A stretch of DNA of 42,939 nucleotides, taken from positions 1-42,939 of the IMG/VR virus record IMGVR_UViG_3300025120_000138; one strand, given 5' to 3'. How positions within the stretch are numbered: position 1 is the first letter of the stretch; every line of letters starts with the position of its first letter. The DNA comes from a virus. The position numbers were made by a program, and so were the translations under genes. Shown here piece by piece: positions 6,767 to 15,584 of this stretch. The notes beneath the pieces were generated by a model that saw only the letters and a program-made list of their open reading frames with translations, did not search any database and was not told where the DNA came from.

Positions 6767-7779
6767 AGGTTGTTATATATGTCCACTAGCAGTTTCTTGT
6801 CGATCATGTCACTATCTACAGCGTTTAAACTATTATACACTATTTGATCTACATTTTCAACTTCAATATCTTCCACAACTCTCCAGTCTTGTGCATGTTC
6901 TTCTTTTTTGCTAGGCATAAGTGTTATTTCTCTTACGCCATACTGTTGACTGAAAGTCTCTTTGATAAAGCTAGCTTCTTCATAACTGATATTAATATCT
7001 AGTGTAGCTCTACAATAAGTTTTACTATTAAGTATTGTATCTGGTTCGTCGATAAGTTTACTTAAAGCAACTGTTCTATATCTAGGTCCAGCAAAGTCTA
7101 TGTACTTGGGTTTACCTCCCCAGTCTAATACCATCATACCTCGTTCATCGTCCCACGCATCTGCATAGTTGTGTGGAAACGGAGATCCTAAGTAATGTAC
7201 ATTTCCTTTATTTTGTCTCTTGTGAAAGTGTCCAGTAAACACATATTCGGGCCCTTGCAAATATTCAGCATTAAGCCCTCCGTGGTCTGGCATTTCTACC
7301 ATAGCATTCATTTTAAAGTAAGGAAGTTCAAAGTGTCCAAACATATATCTACATTTGGTCTTACTAATCTGTTTCCATTCATCGCCTACTAGCCAAGGAA
7401 CAAGTGCAACTTCATCTTGCACTAGCATTTGATCATTAACTAACTGTACATTATCAAACAGTGTTGCATATGGTAAACTGTTATAGTCACGTTTTTCTCT
7501 ATAATAGAGATCGTGATTACCAGTAATCATATACACTTGTTTGAATGCTTTGCTTAGTTTTGCTACATTATCTACACTATAGTTTAGTGTACTCACATTA
7601 ACACTAGCTCTGTGATGATGCCAATCTCCTAAGAATATGCAAGTTTCGCATTCTTGTTCTATCGATTGTTCAATAAACCAATCTACAAATTCTACACAGT
7701 CACGATTGTGCTGTTTACTGTTGTTCTTGTTTCCAAAATGTATATCTGTAAAACAAGCCGCACGGTTAAAGAACGTCAT
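6763..7779 (-). CDS. 47: Recombination endonuclease subunit gp47 (Mre11-like)
   Basis: A 338-residue calcineurin-like phosphoesterase, the nuclease partner of gp46. The metal-binding motifs appear in order: D12-I-H14 (DIHFGNK), GDWHHHR near residue 50, GNHD near residue 97, and GHFHKRQ near residue 183. Length matches T4 gp47 (339). The gene is preceded by its own sigma70-type promoter (7813-7841) and a GGAAA ribosome-binding sequence 6-7 nt before the ATG. It is followed by gp46 with a 4-nt overlap. Nothing unusual seen. Confidence 0.95.
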   Translation of the reverse strand: MTFFNRAACFTDIHFGNKNNSKQHNRDCVEFVDWFIEQSIEQECETCIFLGDWHHHRASVNVSTLNYSVDNVAKLSKAFKQVYMITGNHDLYYREKRDYNSLPYATLFDNVQLVNDQMLVQDEVALVPWLVGDEWKQISKTKCRYMFGHFELPYFKMNAMVEMPDHGGLNAEYLQGPEYVFTGHFHKRQNKGNVHYLGSPFPHNYADAWDDERGMMVLDWGGKPKYIDFAGPRYRTVALSKLIDEPDTILNSKTYCRATLDINISYEEASFIKETFSQQYGVREITLMPSKKEEHAQDWRVVEDIEVENVDQIVYNSLNAVDSDMIDKKLLVDIYNNL

Positions 7780-7812
7780 GGATTTCCATTCACTAAGTTT
7801 ATACTCCTACAT

Positions 7813-7841
7813 AGTGTAGCTTCATAATTGTATGATGTCAA
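7813..7841 (-). promoter_or_regulatory. sigma70-type promoter for the gene 47-46 operon
   Basis: TTGACA (7841-7836, minus strand), a 17-nt spacer, then TACACT (7818-7813). The -35 is perfect and the -10 has four of six consensus bases. It sits in the 66-nt gap between the gene 55 stop and the gene 47 start. Confidence 0.55.
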
Positions 7842-7845
7842 TAGA

Positions 7846-8724
7846 TTAAACGTTAAAGCCTGCGTCTTTGCGTTCTTTATCAGCCGCTTCATCCCATTTG
7901 GCTCGTTCTGCCATTTCATGTTCAATTTGTCTAGTAAAACTAGGCATTTGCCCTGCTTCTTGTAACAAATCGTCTCTGATGTTTTGATTACGCTTTTCTA
8001 AGTTCAACACTCTGGTAAAACTATTTGTAACTGCGGCTGTGTAATACGCAAATGGATTTTGGCTTTTTAGTTCGTTAAACTGCAATCCAATTTGTGATAA
8101 CTGTAATAGTGCATGACTACGCATTTCGTCCACATAAGTATATCCTCGCCAGTTACTACGCATACTGTAACGTTCGCACAGTTTGATATACATTTTTGCT
8201 AGATTATTTGTAATAGTACCATGTTGTGTATTAAAAACACCATTGTCTAGTCCACCTTCCCAATGACTGCGAAGTACTTCTCGCATTTCTCCATTTACAT
8301 TTGCATAGTGTTGAAAAGGAGGGAAGTTACATTTTGCATGATGATCCGCTACAGTTTTAGGTTTGCTTTTTCTGCCAGGTTCGAGTGGAACATGTTCAAA
8401 TGTCATTACACGAATAATTAATTCTTCTTCTGGTATAGTACTTGGATCTATCTTATAAGTTGTTTGTTTTGGTTTTTGACTAGGCTTTCGATTAGGATGT
8501 GCATGCCATTCCCAATAAGCCTCTTCATATGCTATTGCACTAAGTTGTGCCGCCCTATTTTCTTTAGCTAGCTGAATTGTTTCGGGTAATTGAATGTCCT
8601 CTACACTTTCAACTATAGTATCAAATCGGTCATATTCTTCTGATAAACTGTAACAGTACGTTAATTTACTTTTGTGTATTTCTTTTAACATATCTTTGTT
8701 ATTGAGATAGTTTTGTTTTCTCAT
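7846..8724 (-). CDS. 55: Late-transcription sigma factor gp55
   Basis: A 292-residue protein that matches the sigma factor gp55 of T4-like marine phages, which directs host RNA polymerase to TATAAATA late promoters. The conserved segment (about residues 185-260) includes SNWRGYTYVDEMRSHALL, QIGLQF, NPFAYYTAAVTNSFTRVLN and EKRNQNIRDDLL, corresponding to the sigma region 2 core. The N-terminal half (residues 60-150), with Pro/Lys-rich segments, is longer than in T4 gp55 (185 residues), as is usual in marine relatives. It is transcribed from a near-perfect sigma70 promoter (8749-8777) with an AAGGAA ribosome-binding site, so it would be made early or middle and then switch on the late genes to the right. 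Confidence 0.9.
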   Translation of the reverse strand: MRKQNYLNNKDMLKEIHKSKLTYCYSLSEEYDRFDTIVESVEDIQLPETIQLAKENRAAQLSAIAYEEAYWEWHAHPNRKPSQKPKQTTYKIDPSTIPEEELIIRVMTFEHVPLEPGRKSKPKTVADHHAKCNFPPFQHYANVNGEMREVLRSHWEGGLDNGVFNTQHGTITNNLAKMYIKLCERYSMRSNWRGYTYVDEMRSHALLQLSQIGLQFNELKSQNPFAYYTAAVTNSFTRVLNLEKRNQNIRDDLLQEAGQMPSFTRQIEHEMAERAKWDEAADKERKDAGFNV

Positions 8725-8748
8725 TAAATGGTTCCTTACTTTGTTTTA

Positions 8749-8777
8749 ATTATACTACCTAAGATAGAGCTTGTCAA
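8749..8777 (-). promoter_or_regulatory. Consensus sigma70 promoter for gene 55
   Basis: On the minus strand TTGACA (8777-8772), a 17-nt spacer, and TATAAT (8754-8749): both hexamers and the spacing are perfect. Transcription would begin near 8742, about 18 nt before the gene 55 ATG at 8724. Confidence 0.8.
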
Positions 8778-8798
8778 TAACTACACAGTTATTTCTAC

Positions 8799-8806
8799 TA
8801 TAAATA
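8799..8806 (+). promoter_or_regulatory. Late promoter (TATAAATA) heading the tail operon
   Basis: Exact TATAAATA within CTATAAATAC. A start near 8812 would precede an AGGAGA ribosome-binding site (8814-8819) and the ATG at 8825. It is divergent from the early promoter of gene 55, the sigma factor expected to read it. Confidence 0.8.
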
Positions 8807-8824
8807 CAAGTGTAGGAGACTTTG

Positions 8825-9418
8825 ATGAGATATGCACAACTAAATGAAGACATAGCTTCTGATATTGCTGTTTTTTATGGCGGCAGATTTCAGCCTATGC
8901 ACAAAGGTCATCATAAGGTCTATATGGATCTAGTGGAACAGTTTGGTTCCTCTAACGTATTTATCGCTACTACAGTTAGCAAGACTGCTACTCCAGAACG
9001 TGATCCATTTAGCTTCGATGAGAAGAAACAAATTATGAATGGTATGTTTGGAATACCAGAAAAACAAGTTGTGCAAACACAACCCTACAGACCCGATGTG
9101 AGTCTAACAGGTAAAGATCCTGCAAACACTGCGGTAGTGCTAGTGTTTAGTGCTAAAGATGCAGGTAGACTAAAACGCGGGGGATTTTTAAGAGATTATG
9201 TACCGGGTGCTGAAATGGTACCCAGTGACCAAGGAGCATATATCCTTGAGGTAGGAATACAAGAAGGTGGCATGAGTGCTACTGATTTTAGAACAGTAAT
9301 GAAAAACGACAGTTTAGATGACAATCAAAAGATGATGAAGTTCAGAGAATTTTTTGGTACAATTAATGCTGATGTGTTTAATTTTGTAAAGGATAAACTA
9401 AATGCCAGTGCTAGCTGA
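8825..9418 (+). CDS. HxGH-family nucleotidyltransferase (cytidylyltransferase-like)
   Basis: A 197-residue Rossmann-type nucleotidyltransferase of the HIGH/HxGH superfamily. The N-terminal strand-loop GGRFQPMHKGHHK carries H26-K-G-H29, and MSATDFR near residue 150 matches the ISSTxxR-type phosphate-binding motif. The family includes NMN adenylyltransferases, pantetheine-phosphate adenylyltransferases and cytidylyltransferases; the substrate cannot be told here. I start at ATG 8825, five nt after AGGAGA, rather than at the TTG one codon upstream. It is the first gene behind the late promoter and its 3' end overlaps the tail-tube cap gene by 17 nt. Similar genes are known in T4-like cyanophages, where their role is unproven. 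Confidence 0.8.
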   Translation: MRYAQLNEDIASDIAVFYGGRFQPMHKGHHKVYMDLVEQFGSSNVFIATTVSKTATPERDPFSFDEKKQIMNGMFGIPEKQVVQTQPYRPDVSLTGKDPANTAVVLVFSAKDAGRLKRGGFLRDYVPGAEMVPSDQGAYILEVGIQEGGMSATDFRTVMKNDSLDDNQKMMKFREFFGTINADVFNFVKDKLNASAS

Positions 9419-10004
9419 AAATAGAGCGAAACTACGACTTAAACCTGGTGCACCAAGTCTTTATTTTAACGGCCCTGCAAGGCCGTTACTAGAACACAGA
9501 GGTATATTATTTCCATATCAACCAGACATCACTTATCAACAAAGTGTTGCATATAGTCCTTATGATATGGTACACACAAATTATACATTTAATGCTTATA
9601 GGAATACACCTAGTCCGAGTATACAAATGAACGCACAATTTGCTAGTGTAACAGAAGAAGAAGGTGCTTACACACTAGGAGTTATACACTTTCTAAGAAG
9701 TGTAACTAAAATGTTTAGTGGAATAAATCAGAGATTTCCAACGGCAGGTACTCCGCCTCCTGTATTAGAATTTAGTGCTTTTGGAACAGAACAGTTTTAC
9801 AAAATTCCAGTTGTAGTTACTGCTTTCTCTGTTAACTTTGATAGTAATGTTGATCTTAAATTGTTTAAAGGAGGACAACAGCTTCCAGTTATGCAAAACA
9901 TGTTTATCGATCTGTCAATACAACAAAATCCTGACAGACAGAAGAATAGATTCACAACTAATGCTTTTATCGGAGGGCAAGCATATAAGGATGGATTTAT
10001 TTAA
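9402..10004 (+). CDS. Baseplate tail-tube cap/initiator protein (gp48/gp54-like)
   Basis: A 200-residue structural protein. Features resembling the gp48/gp54 baseplate group are HFLRSVTKMF (about residue 103), a Pro-rich TPPPVLEFSAFGTEQF segment, and a late VDLxLF...DLSIQQNP motif. In T4 these proteins cap the hub and start tube polymerisation. It is shorter than T4 gp48 (364) or gp54 (320), as in several marine relatives. It overlaps the nucleotidyltransferase upstream and the gp53 gene downstream (1 nt). Whether it replaces gp48 or gp54 cannot be decided from the sequence. Confidence 0.6.
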   Translation: MPVLAENRAKLRLKPGAPSLYFNGPARPLLEHRGILFPYQPDITYQQSVAYSPYDMVHTNYTFNAYRNTPSPSIQMNAQFASVTEEEGAYTLGVIHFLRSVTKMFSGINQRFPTAGTPPPVLEFSAFGTEQFYKIPVVVTAFSVNFDSNVDLKLFKGGQQLPVMQNMFIDLSIQQNPDRQKNRFTTNAFIGGQAYKDGFI

Positions 10005-10306
10005 TGGCAGTATCTTATAACAATTCTAGTAATTATTCAACAACTGGTCTTAATCGACGAAACTTAGACTTATATAATCCTAAGATTAGTGCTGATAATT
10101 TAGATGAGGAAACACTTACTATTATCGTACAGAATAAATTTGACAAACGTCCTGACTTACTAGCATTTGAATTATATGGTAGTGCAAGACTTTGGTGGGT
10201 GTTTACACACTATAATAGAGATAAATTAAAAGATCCAATATTTGATTTTAAGGCGGGTATAAAGATAGTAGTTCCAAAGACCTATCGAGTAACGGGATCT
10301 AGCTAA
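10004..10306 (+). CDS. 53: Baseplate wedge protein gp53
   Basis: A 100-residue protein with the gp53 pattern: RPDLLAFELYGSARLWWVF, then PIFDFKAGIKIVVP, a LysM-like core used in T4 to lock wedges around the hub. It is shorter than T4 gp53 (196) but the conserved part is complete. Its stop overlaps the next ATG by one base (TAATG), indicating coupled translation. Confidence 0.85.
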   Translation: MAVSYNNSSNYSTTGLNRRNLDLYNPKISADNLDEETLTIIVQNKFDKRPDLLAFELYGSARLWWVFTHYNRDKLKDPIFDFKAGIKIVVPKTYRVTGSS

Positions 10307-13038
10307 TGGCTAAACAAAACATCTATCAAGATAATATTCTTAACCAGTATGACAACTACACTTATAACTGGGCCATTCACATGGTTAATCCTATAAATGC
10401 TCATAGGTTTGAAAAAAACATTAGTCAAGGCAATGTTAAAACTATTGCTCATAGCGGTGTAGAATCAGAGATTAATATTGAGAGCATTGAGCATATACTG
10501 AGTACTGCATTTAAAAAGAATCAAGATAGAAGTAGTTTTGCTAATATGTTTGGTGTAACAATGACGGAACCAGGTGGAGCAACACTTTTTACTAGAATTG
10601 TTAAAGCCGCACTAGATTTAGATATTGAAAATCATTTGCAAGCATGTTATCTATTAGAATTAAAGTTCTTAGCATATGATCAAAACGGTCAACCGGTGGT
10701 GTGTGATGTTGGTCCATATTACTATATGTGTACTCTAGTAAATTTAACTTTTAACTATAATGACGGATCAACAACATATACTGGTGACTTCTTAGAAACA
10801 CACCAAGATGCATACAAAACACAAACACTGCACGTTAAACAAGAAATTCCCAATCTAACAGCAAGTACATTTGGAGAGTTTTTAACTGCTTTAGAAAAAG
10901 AAGTAAATGTACAAGAACAAAGATCTACTTTTGCAAGTCCTAGTAAAGATATATTCGATGATTACAAATTAGGATGTTTAGAAACAGAATGGTTGGATCT
11001 TCCGTTTGGTGCAACTGGTGCAGGCGGCGATACCTCTTTAAGTAGTGTCAGCGTTAAAGGAAACGGCACACTTACATTTAACATTAAACCAGGTACTAGT
11101 GTTAGTGACGCAATGGTTGTGGCATTATTACAAACTGATCATTTTAGAAAACTTCCCACAGCCGGAGGTGGGTTTCACAAAGATCATCCAGATGATGCAG
11201 AAGCAAAACCAAAAACTTTTGGAGAACTTAGTCAATGGTTTATATTTGATAATGAAATACTGTATGGTCTGTATGATAATACAGCAAAAAGATATTCTAA
11301 ACAAGTAACATACAATCTTCATAAATTTATAGTGCCTGAACTAAATCATGATGCTCTTAGTTACCAAGCAATGATATCAGACTTAGGAGTGCAAAAAGAA
11401 AGACTTAAAAAAATTGTAGAAAACGGACTGTTAAGAAAACGTTTTGATTTTACATACACTGGTTTAAACACAGAAGTACTAGGATTAGATGTAACACTAA
11501 ACAATACATATTATAGTATGCAAGCAATAAACAGTGGTAGGTTAAGTAATAGAGCAAAAGCGGTAGCTGGTGCTAGCGGATCCACAGACGAACTTAACCA
11601 AACACAAACAGAATACGAAACTATAAAAAAACAAATTGATGCTAACAAAGCTAAAATTACTAATCTTAAAAAACGAGCGGCAAAAATAAGATCAGATCGT
11701 GACGCAGGGATTGATAGTGAAATAAACATCGGTGCAGAAGCAGAAATAGCCGCTCGCGAAGCTGAACAAAGTGCTCAAGCACTTGAGCAAGAGAATATTA
11801 GATTAGAAAAAGAATTAAGTAAAGCATTTGATGAGTCTAAAAAAGTAATTGATAGACTCAAAGAACAAGCAAGTTTAAGATCAATACAACCTGTTAATAA
11901 AAGATATATAACACAAAGTGAACTAACAGGACAAGCTGTAAAAAAAGATAGAGATCAAGAATTGCCTGTAAGTTATCTGCCAATGCCAATTAGCAGTAAA
12001 GCTAATGCTGGACCAGACACAGGCGACACAGCAGGCGCCGTGCTTTTAGGTGCAGTTGAGCTGAATTTAAATTCACTAGGTGATTTAATTCAGCAACAAA
12101 TACAAATACGAGGTGACCCGTACTGGTTAGGAAAACCCAAAGGAGCTCATAATGTACTCAACGAAGTTAATGATGTAACCGGAAGAGCAGGTGCTAACTA
12201 TACGCAAGGCGGATGTATGTATTTTTTAAATATGAACTTTCCGACTTACCCAGATCAATTTACTGGATTAATGAATATTCCAGAAGCTAACTTTGGTATA
12301 ATCGGACTGTACCGTGTTTATAGAGTTGTAGCAAATTACAGAGATGGTAGATTTGATATGACTATAGAATCATACAGAGATATGAATTCAAACACTGGTT
12401 TAATCTGGGAAGAAATATCAACTGGCAGAATTGACGCAAACAGAGTAAGACAGGAAGAAGAATTCAAACAGCAACAACCAGATGATATCGATGATGCATT
12501 TGACCCGCCAATTGATCAGCCCGGAGACGATTTAGGAACTGTAACAGATGGTACAGGTAATGGTACTGTTACAGAAGATCAATCAACTGTAGCAGGTGTT
12601 AGAAAACAAGGTATTGCAAATGACTTAAAGCAAATACTAACAAAAGCTGGACAAGAGAGTGGACTTAATGTTAGAGTCACAAGTGGCGGACAGCCAGCTA
12701 AAGGCACTAGTACTGATAGAGTAGGAAGTACTAGACACGATGACGGTCATGCGGCTGATATCGAACTAAGCGGAGCAGATGGCAGAGTACTAAGTTTAGA
12801 CAATCCAGCTGATGTTCCATTGATACAAAATTTTATTATAGAAGCAAAAAATGCAGGTGCTACTGGTATTGGTGCTGGAAACGGATACATGGGTAATAAC
12901 AGAATACATGTTGATAATGCGGCACAGTATGGTCAAGCACCTGGCGGTACTAGTTATTGGGGTGGCTTACCTGACAATCAAGGTAACATTAGAGCTAAAA
13001 ATGCACCACAATGGCTTAAAACAATTATGACAGGATAA
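10306..13038 (+). CDS. Baseplate/tail structural protein with C-terminal M15-type peptidase domain
   Basis: A 910-residue protein in three parts. Residues 1-420 look like a virion structural domain (opening NIYQDNILNQYDNYTYNWAI); similar starts occur in marine T4-like baseplate proteins. Residues about 425-525 are a charged coiled coil. After a further structural part and an Asp/Gly-rich linker (about 720-760) comes a domain with the metallopeptidase M15 signature: H811-D-D-G-H-A-A-D818 (HxxGxAxD) and H868-V-D870, preceded by a SGG segment. M15 enzymes cut peptide bonds in peptidoglycan (D-Ala-D-Ala carboxypeptidase, L-Ala-D-Glu endopeptidase). The placement next to the spike gene suggests a cell-wall-opening enzyme carried on the baseplate. 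The metal ligands are intact; catalytic activity is inferred. Confidence 0.75.
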   Translation: MAKQNIYQDNILNQYDNYTYNWAIHMVNPINAHRFEKNISQGNVKTIAHSGVESEINIESIEHILSTAFKKNQDRSSFANMFGVTMTEPGGATLFTRIVKAALDLDIENHLQACYLLELKFLAYDQNGQPVVCDVGPYYYMCTLVNLTFNYNDGSTTYTGDFLETHQDAYKTQTLHVKQEIPNLTASTFGEFLTALEKEVNVQEQRSTFASPSKDIFDDYKLGCLETEWLDLPFGATGAGGDTSLSSVSVKGNGTLTFNIKPGTSVSDAMVVALLQTDHFRKLPTAGGGFHKDHPDDAEAKPKTFGELSQWFIFDNEILYGLYDNTAKRYSKQVTYNLHKFIVPELNHDALSYQAMISDLGVQKERLKKIVENGLLRKRFDFTYTGLNTEVLGLDVTLNNTYYSMQAINSGRLSNRAKAVAGASGSTDELNQTQTEYETIKKQIDANKAKITNLKKRAAKIRSDRDAGIDSEINIGAEAEIAAREAEQSAQALEQENIRLEKELSKAFDESKKVIDRLKEQASLRSIQPVNKRYITQSELTGQAVKKDRDQELPVSYLPMPISSKANAGPDTGDTAGAVLLGAVELNLNSLGDLIQQQIQIRGDPYWLGKPKGAHNVLNEVNDVTGRAGANYTQGGCMYFLNMNFPTYPDQFTGLMNIPEANFGIIGLYRVYRVVANYRDGRFDMTIESYRDMNSNTGLIWEEISTGRIDANRVRQEEEFKQQQPDDIDDAFDPPIDQPGDDLGTVTDGTGNGTVTEDQSTVAGVRKQGIANDLKQILTKAGQESGLNVRVTSGGQPAKGTSTDRVGSTRHDDGHAADIELSGADGRVLSLDNPADVPLIQNFIIEAKNAGATGIGAGNGYMGNNRIHVDNAAQYGQAPGGTSYWGGLPDNQGNIRAKNAPQWLKTIMTG

Positions 13039-13042
13039 CAAT

Positions 13043-14638
13043 ATGCAATATATGGGTAAAAATCTTAGAAGCGGCGGCGTACCTAGTATGTACGATAAAT
13101 CAACTAACGTAGGCGGAATACACAAACAAACAGGACTATTTCTAGCTAAAGTAATGAATATTGTTGATGATAGATATGAAGGATATTTGTATGTTGAAAT
13201 TATAGGACATGAATATTTAGGTGACTTCAGTGATGGAGCCGCTTCACAACAAGAATATGTTCGTGTTAGGAGAGCAAGTCCATACGGAGGACACTATCAA
13301 GCCGCAGGTCATACTAGATCATATGGTATGAGCAGTCATCCTCCTGCACCTGGTACAGAAGTATTAATAGCATTTGTACACAATAGTGATGTGGGAATAT
13401 TAATTGGTGTTCTTCCTGATACTACTCGTAATTCAGCTATTCCATCAAACCCAGCAGGATTTATGGAAGATGAAAATGATACACCCGGGCATTGTTTTGA
13501 TCCAAGCCCGCTAAAAGATCCAGGCAAAAATGAAAGACCTGCAAATCCTGAGCAAAGCTTCGTTAATGAACAAGGTATACCATTGGATACAATTAGAGGG
13601 CTGAGTAGTAGCAGTCAAAGAAGAGAAAGTCCAACTCAAGTTTTTGGATTCAACACACCGGGCGGACATCAATTTATTATGGATGATGGCACACGAGCCA
13701 ATGATGATAAGTGTCTAGCTCCTGATAAAAATAGAAAACCAGGACTGAGTAACTTAACAAGAATGCGAAGCGGCAAAGGCGCACAACTGTTAATGCACGA
13801 CGGAGCAGAGATAGTTTATCTTACTAATCATAGAGGTAGTTGTTGGATACAACTTAACGGCAACGGAAACTTAGATATCTATACAGACAATGATATTAGT
13901 ATGCATACCAAAACAAATTTTAACTTACATGTTGATGGAGATTTTAACTTAGATGCAGATACAATCAATATGAAAGCTAGAGGTACAAAAGGTACAACTA
14001 TTGAAAATTTAACAGGTGAGTTTAATTTACATGCAAACAAAGATATCAAATTAACAACAGATCTCAATGGTAATATAAAATGTGCTGGTAATATGAGAGT
14101 TACAGCGGCATTAATTGATTTGAATGGTCCTGAAGCTACAGCGGCAACAAAAATTGAAGATAAGAATTTAACCACTAATAGAGATGTTAAAACTAGTATT
14201 ACTGACAGAGTTCCAGAGCACGAACCTTGGGGCGGGCATGTTGAACCACAAGAATTTTTACCTTGTGTTGCTAGCCCAAACATTGACCTATCAGCAATTG
14301 ATATTGATATGACTAAAATTAAAAATAATTCATCTCAGCCTGGCAGGACTGCACAAACTGATAATAGGAAATTAGCTGATGACGGTTTCGGTCGTCCAGA
14401 TGGTATATCAAACGAAACAATCAACCTCGGAAAAAATTCTGTTCCGGGTGCAAGTAATCCAAGAGCATATAGCCAAGATGACTTAGAAGGCGTTGAATCT
14501 TTACGTGGCTTTAATGAATCAATTGGAGGAGGATTAGCTCAAGTTGAACTCACTGAAGGAGAAAGAGCATATGCACTTGAAAAAGGATATATAAAAAATA
14601 GTCAAAGAAACTTAACCGGAAGGCGCGGGCCAAGATGA
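13043..14638 (+). CDS. 5: Central spike protein, gp5-like, without lysozyme domain
   Basis: A 531-residue spike protein. Residues about 30-130 form an OB-type N-terminal domain (TGLFLAKVMNIVDDRYEG, then VRRASPYGG and PPAPGTEVLIAFVHN), and residues about 265-365 are a regular beta-helix needle (alternating DGDFNLDADTINMKARG-type turns). The T4 gp5 lysozyme domain that normally lies between these parts is absent; the middle is a Pro/Ser-rich linker with FGFNTPGGHQFIMDDG. An EPWGGHVEP segment near residue 393 recalls the conserved EPW.GH motif of phage spikes. An AGGA ribosome-binding site favours the ATG at 13043. It overlaps the next gene by 4 nt. Confidence 0.75.
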   Translation: MQYMGKNLRSGGVPSMYDKSTNVGGIHKQTGLFLAKVMNIVDDRYEGYLYVEIIGHEYLGDFSDGAASQQEYVRVRRASPYGGHYQAAGHTRSYGMSSHPPAPGTEVLIAFVHNSDVGILIGVLPDTTRNSAIPSNPAGFMEDENDTPGHCFDPSPLKDPGKNERPANPEQSFVNEQGIPLDTIRGLSSSSQRRESPTQVFGFNTPGGHQFIMDDGTRANDDKCLAPDKNRKPGLSNLTRMRSGKGAQLLMHDGAEIVYLTNHRGSCWIQLNGNGNLDIYTDNDISMHTKTNFNLHVDGDFNLDADTINMKARGTKGTTIENLTGEFNLHANKDIKLTTDLNGNIKCAGNMRVTAALIDLNGPEATAATKIEDKNLTTNRDVKTSITDRVPEHEPWGGHVEPQEFLPCVASPNIDLSAIDIDMTKIKNNSSQPGRTAQTDNRKLADDGFGRPDGISNETINLGKNSVPGASNPRAYSQDDLEGVESLRGFNESIGGGLAQVELTEGERAYALEKGYIKNSQRNLTGRRGPR

Positions 14639-15552
14639 CAACTACTATAGATAGAAAATTTCAAACAGTATGGACTGATTATATTGTAAAAGATACAACA
14701 GCTTATACAACTGATATTGATATAACCAAATTAACAGCAAGTGAAAACGCTATAAATTTAGCACTACATTTCTTTGGTGGATATAGTGGATTTGATCAAA
14801 CTGCATACGGAGAAGGCAATTTCTCAGAAGGCTTAACCGAACAACAATCATACGACAATTGGCTTACAGTGTTTAATAAACAACAGACTATTGTTAAGAA
14901 ACAAATTACACAAAATAGTATTGAATCGCCTGCAGTTATACCTGCAATACCACAATCCGTATATGATGGACTAGTATTACATCATTGGGCATCAGGAAGA
15001 GTTTTTACTGTTGAAGCAATTGAAGCTACATACGAACTATTACCAGTTTTAAAATCTAAAGATTATGATACTATTGCAAGTATGATGATGCGTGGTTCTA
15101 AAAATCGAAATCTTTGCATTAAATCTGCTACAGTTTTAAGATTAGCAGACTACGGATCTATTAAATCTAGGTCACTGTCTAGAACAAACGGAATACATCA
15201 AATGCGTTCGTTCAATGAAAGAGATGCATTAAATGATGAACCATTACGCAGAGCTAGATTTGCATACTATGCTGAGACAGGAAGTTTTTTACCTTTTACT
15301 CCAGAGAGTATACAACGTAATATTGTTAAAGAATACAACAAGACACTAGTAACTAAAAATTTTACATTTGATGGAACTAATACATTTACATTAGAAAAAC
15401 CAGCCAGTATGTCACCTGTAGAAAAGCTATCAGTTACTATAAATGGAGATATCCAACAGCATTTTTATGACTTTACAATAGTAGATGATTTACTTACAAT
15501 TACTAAATCTATGAACACAGGTGATATTATTGCAACTACCATTAAAATATAA
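14635..15552 (+). CDS. Virion protein, possible remote lysozyme (GH24-like) relative
   Basis: A 305-residue protein that I do not firmly recognise. Its order of segments resembles phage lysozymes of the GH24 type: an opening helix with FFGGYSGFDQTAYGEG, then VYDGLVLHHWASG, LLPVLKSKDYDTIASMM and RNLCIKSATVLRLADYG, which parallels the helix - loop - RRxxE..L..G layout. The usual E-8x-D/C-5x-T catalytic triad is not clear, so activity is doubtful. The C-terminal third (about 240-305) looks beta-rich (FTFDGTNTFTLEKPA). It lies between the lysozyme-less spike and gp25, so it may be the separated descendant of a spike lysozyme or simply a wedge component. Confidence 0.4.
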   Translation: MTTTIDRKFQTVWTDYIVKDTTAYTTDIDITKLTASENAINLALHFFGGYSGFDQTAYGEGNFSEGLTEQQSYDNWLTVFNKQQTIVKKQITQNSIESPAVIPAIPQSVYDGLVLHHWASGRVFTVEAIEATYELLPVLKSKDYDTIASMMMRGSKNRNLCIKSATVLRLADYGSIKSRSLSRTNGIHQMRSFNERDALNDEPLRRARFAYYAETGSFLPFTPESIQRNIVKEYNKTLVTKNFTFDGTNTFTLEKPASMSPVEKLSVTINGDIQQHFYDFTIVDDLLTITKSMNTGDIIATTIKI

Positions 15553-15571
15553 ACTCAGCAGTTAATTTTGC

Positions 15572-15579
15572 AATAAATA
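15572..15579 (+). promoter_or_regulatory. Weak late-promoter-like box (AATAAATA) before gene 25
   Basis: AATAAATA, one mismatch to the late consensus, in the 32-nt gap before gene 25. With T4 spacing the transcript would start at or next to the ATG at 15585. AT-rich sequence makes chance occurrence likely. Confidence 0.25.
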
Positions 15580-15584
15580 CTTGT

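Noticed and set aside
13879-14283. Minus-strand open frame of 134 codons
   Set aside because: Opposite to the beta-helix part of the spike gene; regular repeats there create a chance open frame.
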